A stretch of DNA of 34,453 nt from Cryobacterium sp. (lineage in GTDB: Bacteria; Actinomycetota; Actinomycetes; Actinomycetales; Microbacteriaceae), in the NCBI RefSeq assembly GCF_026786305.1, contig NZ_JAJAYI010000029.1:1-34453 (forward strand). The letters run 5' to 3'. The notes below the pieces were generated by a model. The model ran no database searches and was not told the origin of the DNA. It was given only the letters and a program-made list of their open reading frames with translations. The translations under genes were made by a program, and so were the position numbers. Every line of letters begins with the position of its first letter. The first letter of the stretch is position 1. Shown piece after piece: positions 20,501 to 28,508 of this stretch.

Positions 20501-23500
20501 GGCCTCGCACTCGTGCGCATCGGTGTGCTCGACCAGCGCTCCAACCCGAGCCCGATCACCTTCAGCGACTACGTCGAGGTGCAGGCCGGAGCCGACAACC
20601 AGGTGGCTGTCTTTCCCACTGCCAACGACATCGAGCCCGGCGGCGGCAGGCTGACCCTGACCGCGGTCACCCCCGACGCGGCGCCCGGCACCGCCGAGTT
20701 CGACGCGCTGCAGCAACGCATCGACTCCGTCACCGACGAACGAGTGGTGTTCACGGCCGGCACGGAGCCCGGCCTGCTCACCTTCGTGTACTCGGTGACC
20801 AACGCCAACGTCGACGTCGGCCAGGGCCTCATCGTGGTCAAGGTCGTGCGTTCCTCCGTTCCCGACTATCCGGTCGTGATCGACACGACGCTGGCCCTCG
20901 ATGAACGTGACGCGTTCCCGACGGGCGTCGACGTCGTCACCGACAAGGTGTCCTGGAACTCCGGTGACGTCAGAGACCTCACCCTGACCCTGTGGGGCAG
21001 TCATCCCGGGCTCGTGGTGACGGGCTGGAAGATCAGCGGCGATGTTCCCGACGAGGGACTGCTTGCCCCGTTCGCCCTGACCGGGCCGAATTTTCAGGGT
21101 GTCGACGTGACGACCTACGGGTTTCTGCGCATTCCGGCGAAGGATTCGATCATCATCGCGTTGAAGAAGAGCAACATCGACCAGAACGTGCACGAAGACG
21201 CCTCCGTCACATTCGATCTCAAGAGCCTCGTGTCGATTCCTCGCGGAACGACCCTGGAACTGCAGCGCACCGGCATCCGTTCGTCGGGGGAGCGCGACAA
21301 CGCGACCTGCACGTTCGACTCCGGCACGACGGTCACCTACGCGGCCGGGTCGGACGCGCCGTGGACCGACTCCTGCACGGTGCCAGCGCGCATCGACGGG
21401 CAGGAGGGTTATACCCAGCTGGTCGTGCCGATCGTGGTCGAGCCGCTCGACCCGCAACCGGAACTGCGCCCGGCGGCGCTGACCCAAAGCCCGGGGGCCG
21501 ATGCCATCCGCTACGACCTCAGCCATATGGTCGACTGGCAGGGCACGGGCGCGGTGCCGGCGTTGACCTTTGCGATCGAGTTCTCCTCCGACCAGTTCAC
21601 CGTGACGCAGGACGGCGCGATTCTCACGATCGGTGTTGCCGACAACGCCGTGGCCGGCCGTGAGGCGGCAGTGACGGTGAGCCTGTCGAGCCACCGCGAA
21701 ACGGTTGCGGCAGTGCTCGCGCTCAAAGTCGGCCCGGCGCCGAGCGAACTGCCCAAGGGCGGCACCGTCGCGACGACCTGCACCCAGTCGTCGGGCTCCA
21801 GTTGCTCGATAACGGTCGTCGGCGCGGCGGGTGAGGTCAACCTCTACCGTGGCACCCCGCTCGCTCTTGTCTCCGTCACCGCACCCGGCACCTGCGCTGG
21901 TGTGTCGTTCGTGGTCGTGAATTCCCGCAACGTCAAGGCCACCTGGTCGGGCGACACCGCCGGCGGCGTCTGTGAGGCAAGTTTTGTGGTGCGCGACGCG
22001 CAGGGCAGGCTCAGCGCCGGAAGCCGCAACGGCTCGATCACGGTCGATCTGCAGGGCTACCCGAAAGCGCCGAATGCCGTGACACAGATTGCCTACGGCG
22101 ACCGCTCGGTAACCCTCGCGGTCAGCTCCGGCGGCGCCAACGTTGCCTACCCGGCGCTCGAGGGATTCAACCTGTACCGCAACGGCGCCTCGGTAGCCCG
22201 CTGCGACCCGTCGGGCAACTGCGGCGTGATTCGAACGACTGAGAACGGTGACAAGGCTCTCTACGAAGCCCGGGCCGTCAATGCCGTCGGCGAATCGCGC
22301 AGCGCGGTCAGCGTCACAGCCTGGTCGTATGCCACCCCGGGCATGGGGCGACTCACGGCCGAACCGGTCTTTCGGAAGGGCACCACGAGCGCCTCGACCG
22401 GTGCCGTCACCCTGACCATCGAGAACAATGACCGATCGACCAACCGCTACAGCGTGAACGGCACCGAACAACCCGTCACGACGCCCGGCACCGGAAAGAC
22501 CCAAATGACCCTCGCGCTCGGTGTGGGCAACCAGACCGTCACGGTGACCCCGCTCAGCCGGGACGACCAGCCAGCGGGCAGCGGTCCGACCGAGGAGACG
22601 ACGTCACAGGCCGTGCTCGTGGCCGGATCGCCCGCGATCACGAGCGCCGGTTCGCTGAGTTCGCAGAACCGGTCGATCACCGTGGCGGGCACCGGGTTCA
22701 ACCCGAACTTCAGCACGCTGCCGGTGCAGGTGCTCTACGTCGCCTCGCTCACCGAGGGCGCAACCTGCACGCTGACCCCGGCGGGTTTCACCCCGGAGGG
22801 TGCGGCCTCATCGAGGGACCTCTCGATCGGCGGCCTGACCAAGCACACCAAGTACTTCGTGTCGGTCTGCTATTCCAACGGCTACGGGGTCACGATGGCC
22901 AACGCCGGTTCGATCACCACCTGGCAGCAGCCGGCTGCCCCGGGCGACGACGAATATACCTACACGATGTCGGCACCGACGGGCGGGGATTACCGAATCA
23001 CCGAGCCCACGTCGTCATCAACCAGGCCAGACGTCGGCTTCGAGGCGAACTTCGAGAACTTTGATGCCAACACCGGGTCTGACATTTTCGGCGCCGATCC
23101 CCGCATTCGGGTGCGGTACTGCATGACGGAAGACCCCACTCTCTGTAGCGACTGGTCGAGGGTGGCGGCGGCTGATGCGACACGGGCCTGGCAGGTCACG
23201 TATGCGGTGACCGGCCTCACGACTGCGGGCTGCGTCATCGACGGCACGCTTGCGGTCGCCGTCGAGGCGACCTCCGGACTTGCCACAGCGATTGTCACCG
23301 GCGCTGACTACCTCTCTCTCAACGCCCAGGGCAGCGCGACGTGGCAGAGAGTCGAGGGCAGCACGGTTGCCAGCGGCGCGACCGAGGTCAAGAACGTGAC
23401 GTGGCAAATCATCTGGTCGGGCGACAATACGTCTGGCCTCGACCCGGTAACCGGCATCACCCAGACCACGGCCACCGGCTGCACCCCGGCCTCCCAGTAA
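17504..23500 (+). CDS. Giant membrane-anchored Ig-like/FnIII surface protein (1998 aa)
   Basis: A very large extracellular protein with a short basic cytosolic N-terminus, one membrane helix (about residues 21-41) and an outside part of nearly 1950 residues. Residues 45-400 contain repeated short strands of the type ITPDGVLYSYSSEAKSVLRYS that suggest a beta-propeller. From about 410 to 1110 come several tandem cadherin-like/Ig-like modules (Big_9-type), recognisable by PVLLNDHDANDD, PGWVDPDGDPI, PVLANDVAPGG, GTDPDGDTV and TANDIEPGG turns. A less typical region (1120-1500) with paired Cys follows, then FnIII-like modules (about 1519 onward, EGFNLYRNGASVARC) and more beta domains to the end. 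No LPXTG signal or C-terminal helix is present, so anchoring is only N-terminal. It is probably an adhesin, wall-bound structural protein or extracellular sensor paired with the kinase. Function is inferred. Confidence 0.88.
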   Translation: MADKRARRRLPVLSKARRSVIRIAAVAAIGAVLATVAIVVDGFDVKQIPVNASSIWALQSGDGNRYARINTDLGELDTVKTVPAPSELVQTASTVLLYAQNNEKVVDVSLAAPIDLGDDAADYDNTPAGTRTIVSSSSWVGYLTSAGTVFAGAVDGAAAPRPVNQYADDEVVDGDTRRVYRSDAIAITPDGVLYSYSSEAKSVLRYSIADDRILGEDAVADGPAEPGSQLSVVGDSWALLGVAGDELWLAGQTEPVATNMSELAVLQRPSASTDDVLIADQTGLVAFALTDGARTELVGDSGVVLGAPAAPTPFKGERYAAWLPASGTGGTLFSEGAGESTLSYGQVAPNGDAAPAFRANESLMILNDTRSGWVWTVPGGALVASSQDWSLAAAEQPQRQEDMEEASEVVEPKAPVAVADTFGVRLDQLVMLPVLLNDHDANDDVLSVVPASVTGLDPAFGTVTVIDHNQALAVQVAPGARGVATFSYAITDGSRTDGLDSPSTLVTLTVHGADVNSAPVWCGTDGCLQDWPSPEVQPGGTVTVPVLPGWVDPDGDPIFVSSALNTTDIGSVSVTPAGVLVYKHPNAAEQAVQSATVLVRVSDIHGASTEKVLTIVVTPTPRLRALPFALLASVNERLTVNPAEYVSGAAGLYRITSATTPASAEGSTVSITANGTAFDFAATVVGNFTVSLTIADDVSEVVSLVRISVVSADAQALTTSPVTVFVRPRADTSVDVFTAVSNPAGRVLLLGEAIPETVLGASLSVDVVGQNILRVRGSTLDERPGKLGTVRYTVSDGTENPLYTVRGEATVYLLEASVPQVPIAMNDSVSVRVGAQINIPVLANDVAPGGNRVMLNAESVQNRQQQGLAFAAGTQLRYLAPNEPGSYELAYSVYTAGAPDLIDSAVVSVEVLANGDNTAPQPRTLYGRVLSGETIVIPFDSFGTDPDGDTVVLDRVLTQPARGTASINATGDAIVFASPLDYHGAIEFQYRVRDSIGATGLALVRIGVLDQRSNPSPITFSDYVEVQAGADNQVAVFPTANDIEPGGGRLTLTAVTPDAAPGTAEFDALQQRIDSVTDERVVFTAGTEPGLLTFVYSVTNANVDVGQGLIVVKVVRSSVPDYPVVIDTTLALDERDAFPTGVDVVTDKVSWNSGDVRDLTLTLWGSHPGLVVTGWKISGDVPDEGLLAPFALTGPNFQGVDVTTYGFLRIPAKDSIIIALKKSNIDQNVHEDASVTFDLKSLVSIPRGTTLELQRTGIRSSGERDNATCTFDSGTTVTYAAGSDAPWTDSCTVPARIDGQEGYTQLVVPIVVEPLDPQPELRPAALTQSPGADAIRYDLSHMVDWQGTGAVPALTFAIEFSSDQFTVTQDGAILTIGVADNAVAGREAAVTVSLSSHRETVAAVLALKVGPAPSELPKGGTVATTCTQSSGSSCSITVVGAAGEVNLYRGTPLALVSVTAPGTCAGVSFVVVNSRNVKATWSGDTAGGVCEASFVVRDAQGRLSAGSRNGSITVDLQGYPKAPNAVTQIAYGDRSVTLAVSSGGANVAYPALEGFNLYRNGASVARCDPSGNCGVIRTTENGDKALYEARAVNAVGESRSAVSVTAWSYATPGMGRLTAEPVFRKGTTSASTGAVTLTIENNDRSTNRYSVNGTEQPVTTPGTGKTQMTLALGVGNQTVTVTPLSRDDQPAGSGPTEETTSQAVLVAGSPAITSAGSLSSQNRSITVAGTGFNPNFSTLPVQVLYVASLTEGATCTLTPAGFTPEGAASSRDLSIGGLTKHTKYFVSVCYSNGYGVTMANAGSITTWQQPAAPGDDEYTYTMSAPTGGDYRITEPTSSSTRPDVGFEANFENFDANTGSDIFGADPRIRVRYCMTEDPTLCSDWSRVAAADATRAWQVTYAVTGLTTAGCVIDGTLAVAVEATSGLATAIVTGADYLSLNAQGSATWQRVEGSTVASGATEVKNVTWQIIWSGDNTSGLDPVTGITQTTATGCTPASQ

Positions 23501-23536
23501 AGCCCGCCACAGTCTTCCAGTAAAGCCCGCCACAGT
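23494..23536. repeat. 23-bp tandem duplication spanning the stop of the giant gene
   Basis: The 20-base block CCAGTAAAGCCCGCCACAGT occurs at 23494-23513 and again, perfectly, at 23517-23536. The first copy contains the TAA stop; the second lies in the gap before moxR and brings a second CAG-TAA. The spacing of 23 bases is not a codon multiple. Perfect identity indicates a recent event. Confidence 0.9.
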
Positions 23537-23551
23537 GAAAGAGCCACACAC

Positions 23552-24517
23552 ATGACAATCACCCCGGAGCAGTCAGACTGGTTTGCCACGACCTTCACGA
23601 TGATGGTCGACAACGTCGAACAGGTTGTTCTCGGTAAGCGCCACGTGATCGAACTCGCCTTCACCGCGATGGTCAGCGAGGGCCACCTGCTGCTCGAGGA
23701 CTACCCGGGCACCGGAAAGACCTCGCTCGCCCGCGCCATGTCCCAGACCGTGCAGGGTGTTTCCACCCGCATTCAGTTCACCCCCGACCTGCTGCCCGGC
23801 GACGTGACCGGCATCACCGTCTACGACCAGAAGACCGGAGAGTTCGAGTTTCACAGCGGACCGATCTTCGCCAACGTCGTGCTCGCCGACGAGATCAACC
23901 GGGCCAGCCCGAAGACCCAATCGGCTCTGCTCGAAGCGATGGAAGAGGGCAACGTCACCATCGACGGTGTCACCCGCTCCACCGGTGTGCCGTTTCTCGT
24001 CATCGCCACCCAGAACCCGATTGAGCAGGCCGGCACCTACCGGCTGCCCGAGGCCCAGCTCGACCGGTTCATGATGAAGGCGTCGCTCGGCTACCCCGAC
24101 CTCGCAGCGACCATCCGCATTCTCGAGGGCACCGCCGACGTTCGCCACGAACTCGCCCCGGTCATCACCCCGCAGACGCTCCTGAGCATGAGCGACATCG
24201 CCCGCGGCGTGTTCGTGAATCCGCTCGTCTATGACTACATCGGTCGTCTGGTCGAGGCGACCCGCGACGCTCGCCAGGTGCGCATGGGCGTCAGCGTGCG
24301 TGGCGCTCGCAGCCTCACCAAGGCCGCCAAAACCTGGGCCGTCGCCCACGGCCGCACCTTCGTCACCCCCGACGATGTCAAGGCCCTCGCCAACCAGGTG
24401 CTCGCCCACCGCATGGTGCTCGACCCCGAGGCCGAATTCGACGGCGTCACCGCGAGCGCCGTCATCGGCCAGATTCTGCTCGACATCGTACCGCCCAGTC
24501 GGATCGACCTGGCGTGA
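23552..24517 (+). CDS. MoxR-family AAA+ ATPase
   Basis: A 321-aa cytosolic AAA+ ATPase of the MoxR class. These act as chaperone-like machines that help mature or activate partner complexes, usually with VWA or DUF58 proteins encoded next door. Walker A is YPGTGKTS (about residues 51-58), Walker B is VVLADEIN, and the MoxR signature ASPKTQSALLEAMEE follows. Sensor and arginine-finger elements are in ATQNPIEQAGTYRLPEAQLDRFM, and the lid domain carries VRMGVSVRGARSL. It starts 51 bases after the giant gene, beyond the 23-bp duplication. Its GTGA overlap with the DUF58 gene is consistent with the classic MoxR-DUF58 pairing. Confidence 0.96.
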   Translation: MTITPEQSDWFATTFTMMVDNVEQVVLGKRHVIELAFTAMVSEGHLLLEDYPGTGKTSLARAMSQTVQGVSTRIQFTPDLLPGDVTGITVYDQKTGEFEFHSGPIFANVVLADEINRASPKTQSALLEAMEEGNVTIDGVTRSTGVPFLVIATQNPIEQAGTYRLPEAQLDRFMMKASLGYPDLAATIRILEGTADVRHELAPVITPQTLLSMSDIARGVFVNPLVYDYIGRLVEATRDARQVRMGVSVRGARSLTKAAKTWAVAHGRTFVTPDDVKALANQVLAHRMVLDPEAEFDGVTASAVIGQILLDIVPPSRIDLA

Positions 24518-25884
24518 GTTCTCATACCGAATCGCGCCTGACGCGTCGCGAAACCCAGACCAGGTCTGCAACGCACACCCGGTATGCGAGCACGCGCACG
24601 AGCCAGTCAACGACGTTGACCCTTGTGGGCGCGGTCGTGCTGTGGATGCGGGTCTCGCGGGCTGTGCGAAACGGTGTGAAGGCATCCGTCGAATGGATCG
24701 GCGAAACGGTCAGACCGGCCGGCTGGGTGGTGGTCGCGGCCGCGATCGTGCTGCTGCCGCTCGGCCTCGTCTTCGGCTGGACCGAACTGATAGTGGCCGG
24801 CTGCGTGGCGGTCGCCCTCATTCTCATCTCGCTGCCGTTTCTGGCCGGTGGTCGCGCCTACAGCGTCGACTTCGTGCTGCCGGTCGATCGGGTCGTTGCC
24901 GGTTCCGAGGTGCTCGGCGCCCTCACCGTCACCAACGTCTCGACGCGGGTTCAGCTGCCGGGTCGCGTAGATGTTCCCATTGGCAAGGGGCTAGCGGATA
25001 TCTACGTGCCGCTCCTGCGCGCCGGCCACGTGCATGAGGAGCACGTTCGCGTACCGGCCCACCGGCGCGGCGTTATCGATGTGGGCCCGGTCACGACCGT
25101 GCGCAGCGACCCGCTCGGGGTGCTCGGCCGCGAAGTGGCCTGGGCCGACGTCAACCGCCTGTTCGTGCACCCGGTGACCGTGTCGATTCCGAGTACGAGC
25201 GCCGGTTTCGTGCGCGACCTCGAGGGCAACCCGACGCGCGACATCGTCGACTCCGACATCTCTTTTCACGCCATTCGCGAGTACGCCCCCGGCGATGGGC
25301 AGCGGCACATTCACTGGAAGTCCACCGCGAAGACCGGCAGACTCATGGTGCGCCAGTTCGAAGAAAGCCGGCGCTCCCGCCTGGCCATCGTGCTGAGCCT
25401 GAACGCGGCGGAATACGCCTCCGACGACGAGTTCGAGATGGCGGTCAGCGCGACCGGGTCGCTCGGTGTGCGCGCCATTCGCGACGGGCGAGACCTGGCC
25501 GTCGTGGCGAGCGAGGAGGTTCCCGATATCGTGCGCAGCAGCATCCGTTCGGTGCACAGCCTGAGTGTCGTCTCGACGCGCACCCTGCTCGATGATCTCA
25601 CCGCGATCGAGGTGAGCCCGCACGCCATGAACGTTGAAGACGTCTGCGTGCTCGCCGCCCAGGTGGTGCCCGATATTTCGATCGCGTTCGTGGTGTGCGG
25701 CAGCGCGATGACTGTCCGGCGCCTGCAGGCGCTCACCCTGAAATTTGCCGGTAGTGTGCAGGTCGTCGCCGTTCTGTGCAATCCCAACGAACAGCCGAGC
25801 TTTCGCGACCTCGCGGGCACGAGCGTGCTGACCATCGGCGTGCTCGACGACTTACGTTCCCTGCTCAGCCGGCGGGCCTCATGA
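24514..25884 (+). CDS. DUF58 domain-containing membrane protein
   Basis: A 456-aa membrane protein with a Thr/Arg-rich cytosolic N-terminus, two close membrane helices (about residues 69-87 and 90-110) and a soluble domain. The DUF58 signature is clear: DSDISFHAIREYAPGDGQRH followed by IHWKSTAKTGRLMVRQFEE. The C-terminal half is VWA-like, with the strand LAIVLSLNAAEYASDDEFE; VWA domains bind a metal and a protein partner. DUF58 proteins are the usual clients or partners of MoxR ATPases. The GTG start overlaps the moxR stop by four bases and the stop overlaps the next gene by four bases (ATGA), so the three products are probably made in fixed ratio and may form one membrane complex. Confidence 0.93.
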   Translation: MSSHTESRLTRRETQTRSATHTRYASTRTSQSTTLTLVGAVVLWMRVSRAVRNGVKASVEWIGETVRPAGWVVVAAAIVLLPLGLVFGWTELIVAGCVAVALILISLPFLAGGRAYSVDFVLPVDRVVAGSEVLGALTVTNVSTRVQLPGRVDVPIGKGLADIYVPLLRAGHVHEEHVRVPAHRRGVIDVGPVTTVRSDPLGVLGREVAWADVNRLFVHPVTVSIPSTSAGFVRDLEGNPTRDIVDSDISFHAIREYAPGDGQRHIHWKSTAKTGRLMVRQFEESRRSRLAIVLSLNAAEYASDDEFEMAVSATGSLGVRAIRDGRDLAVVASEEVPDIVRSSIRSVHSLSVVSTRTLLDDLTAIEVSPHAMNVEDVCVLAAQVVPDISIAFVVCGSAMTVRRLQALTLKFAGSVQVVAVLCNPNEQPSFRDLAGTSVLTIGVLDDLRSLLSRRAS

Positions 25885-28508
25885 GCGCGCCCCAAACGCC
25901 CTGTGCTGGCCGACCCGTGACAGGTGCCCTGCCGACGATTCGGTCGCGCCGTGCGCCCGGTGGCCGACGCCGCGCCCGCGTGATCAACGCCCTGTTCGTC
26001 CTGGCGATGATGCTCGTCGCCACCTGGGCGGCCTGGCCGATCTACCAGGACACCAGCTACCTGGTGATGGCGGCCGGAGCGATCGCGGCCGGGCTGGCCC
26101 TGGCCTGGATCGGCGCCCGGCGTGGTTGGTCCTGGTTCACCGTGCTGCTGGCCACCCTCGGCGCCTACCTGCTGCTGGGCGTTCCGCTCGCGGTGCCGAC
26201 CACCCTCACGAGCGTGCCGACGAGCATACAAAGCGTGTTCGGCGGGCTGCTCGATCTGGTGACCGCGACGGTGTTCAGCTGGAAGGAGCTCGTCACCATC
26301 CAACTGCCGGTCGGCTCGTACCAGACCCTGCTCGTGCCGGCCTTTTTGCTGTTTCTCGGCGGCACCACGGTCGCCCTGTCGCTGGCCTGGCGCGGCGCCC
26401 GGCTCTACGCCCTCGCCGTGCCCCTCATCTTTGCCGTGCAACTGTTCGGTCTGATCTTCGGGTCGAGTGCCCTGAGCATTCCGCTGACCGTGTTCGGGGT
26501 CAGCGTACCGGCACCGCGCGAGAGCCTGATCGGTCTCGCCGCCCTGCTGCTCGCCTTCGGCTTTCTGTCCTGGCGAACCCACCTGACTCGCAGTGAGGCG
26601 CTTGATCTGGCCGGCCGCACGACCGGGGTGCGGCGCACCCCCGGCGGCCTCGGCGGTCGTCTGCGCCGGGCCGCCCTCGCCGGGGGCGTGCTCGTGATCG
26701 CCAGTGGCGTCACGCTCGGCGGGCTCTCGGCCGTCGCGGCGATGCCGGACCGTCAGGTGCTGCGCAGCAGCATCGACCCCGCCGTCGACCTGCGCGAGTA
26801 CGTCAGCCCGCTCAGCCAGTACCGCAGCTACTTCAGCGCCGAGCGGTACGACGCCGAGCTTTTCACGGTGACCGGCGATGCTGTCGAAGAGGGCGCCGCG
26901 GCGCGAGTGCGCCTCGCCGTGCTCAGCTACTACGACGGCGAAGTCTTTCGGGTCGTGAACCCTGCCGCGAGCGAGCGCGACCAGGCCACCGCCTTCGCCC
27001 GGGTGCCGCACACCCGCGGGTCGACCGGTGGACGCGTCACGACCGGGTTCGCCATAGCCGGGTACACCGGCGTCTGGATGCCGGGCGCCGGCGCTCTCTC
27101 GAGCATCCGCTTCGCCGGTGACCGCGCCGCTGACCTGAGCGATGGCTTTTTCTATAACGCGGGCACGGCATCTGGAATTCAACTCAACACCCTCAAAAAC
27201 GGTGACCGCTACACGATCGTCTCGCAGCAGCACACGGATGCGACGGACCTGGCCGGCCTCGCCCGCCCGGCCGGCGACGCGATTGACGATTCGCTCACTC
27301 CACAGAGCCTCGGCGACTGGGTAGACGCCCAGGCGGTCACGCACGATGGCGCCGGACTTGCCGAACTCGTCACGCGTCTGCGCCAGCGCGGCTACCTCAG
27401 CCACGCCCTGACCGTGCCGGCGGTGGACTCCTGGACCGCCGACCTTGGCGACTACCGGTTCTCTCCGAGCCTGTCTGGGCACTCGGTCGCCCGCATCGAC
27501 GCCCTCTTCACCGCCCTGCTCGACAAGCAGAACAGCACGAGCGCCACCGAGAATTCCCAGCTGGTGGCCGCCATTGGTGACGACGAACAGTTCGCCGTCG
27601 CGACCGCGCTGCTCGCCCGCCACCTCGGGTTTGAGTCTCGCGTGGTGGTGGGATTCACCCTCGGTGCGGCATCCGCTGATTCGAGTGCTCCCGGCTCCTG
27701 CGTGCAGGGCGTCTGCTCGGGGCGAAACCTCGCGGCCTGGGTCGAAGTGGCCGGCGGCGACGGCAGCTGGGTGACCGTGGACGCGACCCCGCAGTTTCAG
27801 AACCCGCTGTCGCCCATTGATGACACGACCCGCGACCCGCAATACAACACCGAGGTCATCGCGGAGGGTGCCACCGAGCAGCGAGCCCCCGAGGCCAATC
27901 CGACCAGCAATGAGGACCAGCCCGAACAGGAACCGGTCACCGGCCCCGACCTGGCCTGGCTGTTCGCGACCCTCAAGATTGCCGGCATCAGCCTGGCCGC
28001 ACTGCTCGCGATCAGCACGCCGTTCCTGGTGATTCTCGGCGCCAAACTCAAGCGCCGCCGTGACCGGGCGCGTGCCGTTGACGTGGCGGCGCGGTTCGCC
28101 GGCGGCTGGGACGAATACATCGATACCGCCGTCGACCGCGGTCTGGCCGACCAGGGCAGCATGACCCGGGTCGAAATCGCGTCGCACTACCAATCGGTGG
28201 GCGGCACACAACTCGCGACCCTCGCCGACCGAGCCGTCTTCGGCCCGAACCCGCCGCAGGCTGCCGAGAGCGACACCTTCTGGGCACTCGTCACGGCCGA
28301 ACGTGCCGTGCTCGCTGCGAGTGGCACCCGGCGCGAACGCCTGTGCGCCGCCATCTCACTACGCTCCTTTTCTCGGCTAGCGGATGCCCGCCGGCTCGTA
28401 GCTTTTCGACGACGCTCATCTCGTTACGACGTCACCACCGTACGCCTGAACCGGCGCGACACCAGCAGAATGGGGGAGCGGCCGCCCACCAGCGGCCGCG
28501 AATCATAA
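25881..28508 (+). CDS. Multi-TM transglutaminase-fold protein, catalytic residues replaced
   Basis: An 875-aa membrane protein: six or seven N-terminal membrane helices (roughly residues 34-285), an extracellular region (290-688), one more helix (about 690-720) and a basic cytosolic tail. The layout is that of the TgpA-like transglutaminase proteins found beside MoxR and DUF58 genes. The extracellular transglutaminase fold is recognisable in GDDEQFAVATALLARHLGF, SRVVVGFTLG, NLAAWVEVAGGDGSWVTVD and ATPQF. The nucleophile Cys expected in G-x-C-x-x-F-A is D568 and the His expected in H-A-W is A618; only the third-position Asp remains. It is therefore probably not an active peptidase or crosslinker but a binding domain. 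The ATG overlaps the DUF58 stop by four bases; a longer frame-open region upstream lies inside DUF58 and was not used. Confidence 0.88.
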   Translation: MSAPQTPCAGRPVTGALPTIRSRRAPGGRRRARVINALFVLAMMLVATWAAWPIYQDTSYLVMAAGAIAAGLALAWIGARRGWSWFTVLLATLGAYLLLGVPLAVPTTLTSVPTSIQSVFGGLLDLVTATVFSWKELVTIQLPVGSYQTLLVPAFLLFLGGTTVALSLAWRGARLYALAVPLIFAVQLFGLIFGSSALSIPLTVFGVSVPAPRESLIGLAALLLAFGFLSWRTHLTRSEALDLAGRTTGVRRTPGGLGGRLRRAALAGGVLVIASGVTLGGLSAVAAMPDRQVLRSSIDPAVDLREYVSPLSQYRSYFSAERYDAELFTVTGDAVEEGAAARVRLAVLSYYDGEVFRVVNPAASERDQATAFARVPHTRGSTGGRVTTGFAIAGYTGVWMPGAGALSSIRFAGDRAADLSDGFFYNAGTASGIQLNTLKNGDRYTIVSQQHTDATDLAGLARPAGDAIDDSLTPQSLGDWVDAQAVTHDGAGLAELVTRLRQRGYLSHALTVPAVDSWTADLGDYRFSPSLSGHSVARIDALFTALLDKQNSTSATENSQLVAAIGDDEQFAVATALLARHLGFESRVVVGFTLGAASADSSAPGSCVQGVCSGRNLAAWVEVAGGDGSWVTVDATPQFQNPLSPIDDTTRDPQYNTEVIAEGATEQRAPEANPTSNEDQPEQEPVTGPDLAWLFATLKIAGISLAALLAISTPFLVILGAKLKRRRDRARAVDVAARFAGGWDEYIDTAVDRGLADQGSMTRVEIASHYQSVGGTQLATLADRAVFGPNPPQAAESDTFWALVTAERAVLAASGTRRERLCAAISLRSFSRLADARRLVAFRRRSSRYDVTTVRLNRRDTSRMGERPPTSGRES

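Noticed and set aside
20078-22504. 808-codon minus-strand open frame within the giant gene
   Set aside because: Shadow of the giant surface protein gene, with no domain pattern.
25311-28211. 966-codon minus-strand open frame opposite DUF58 and the transglutaminase-fold gene
   Set aside because: Spans two well-supported overlapping plus-strand genes and has shadow composition.
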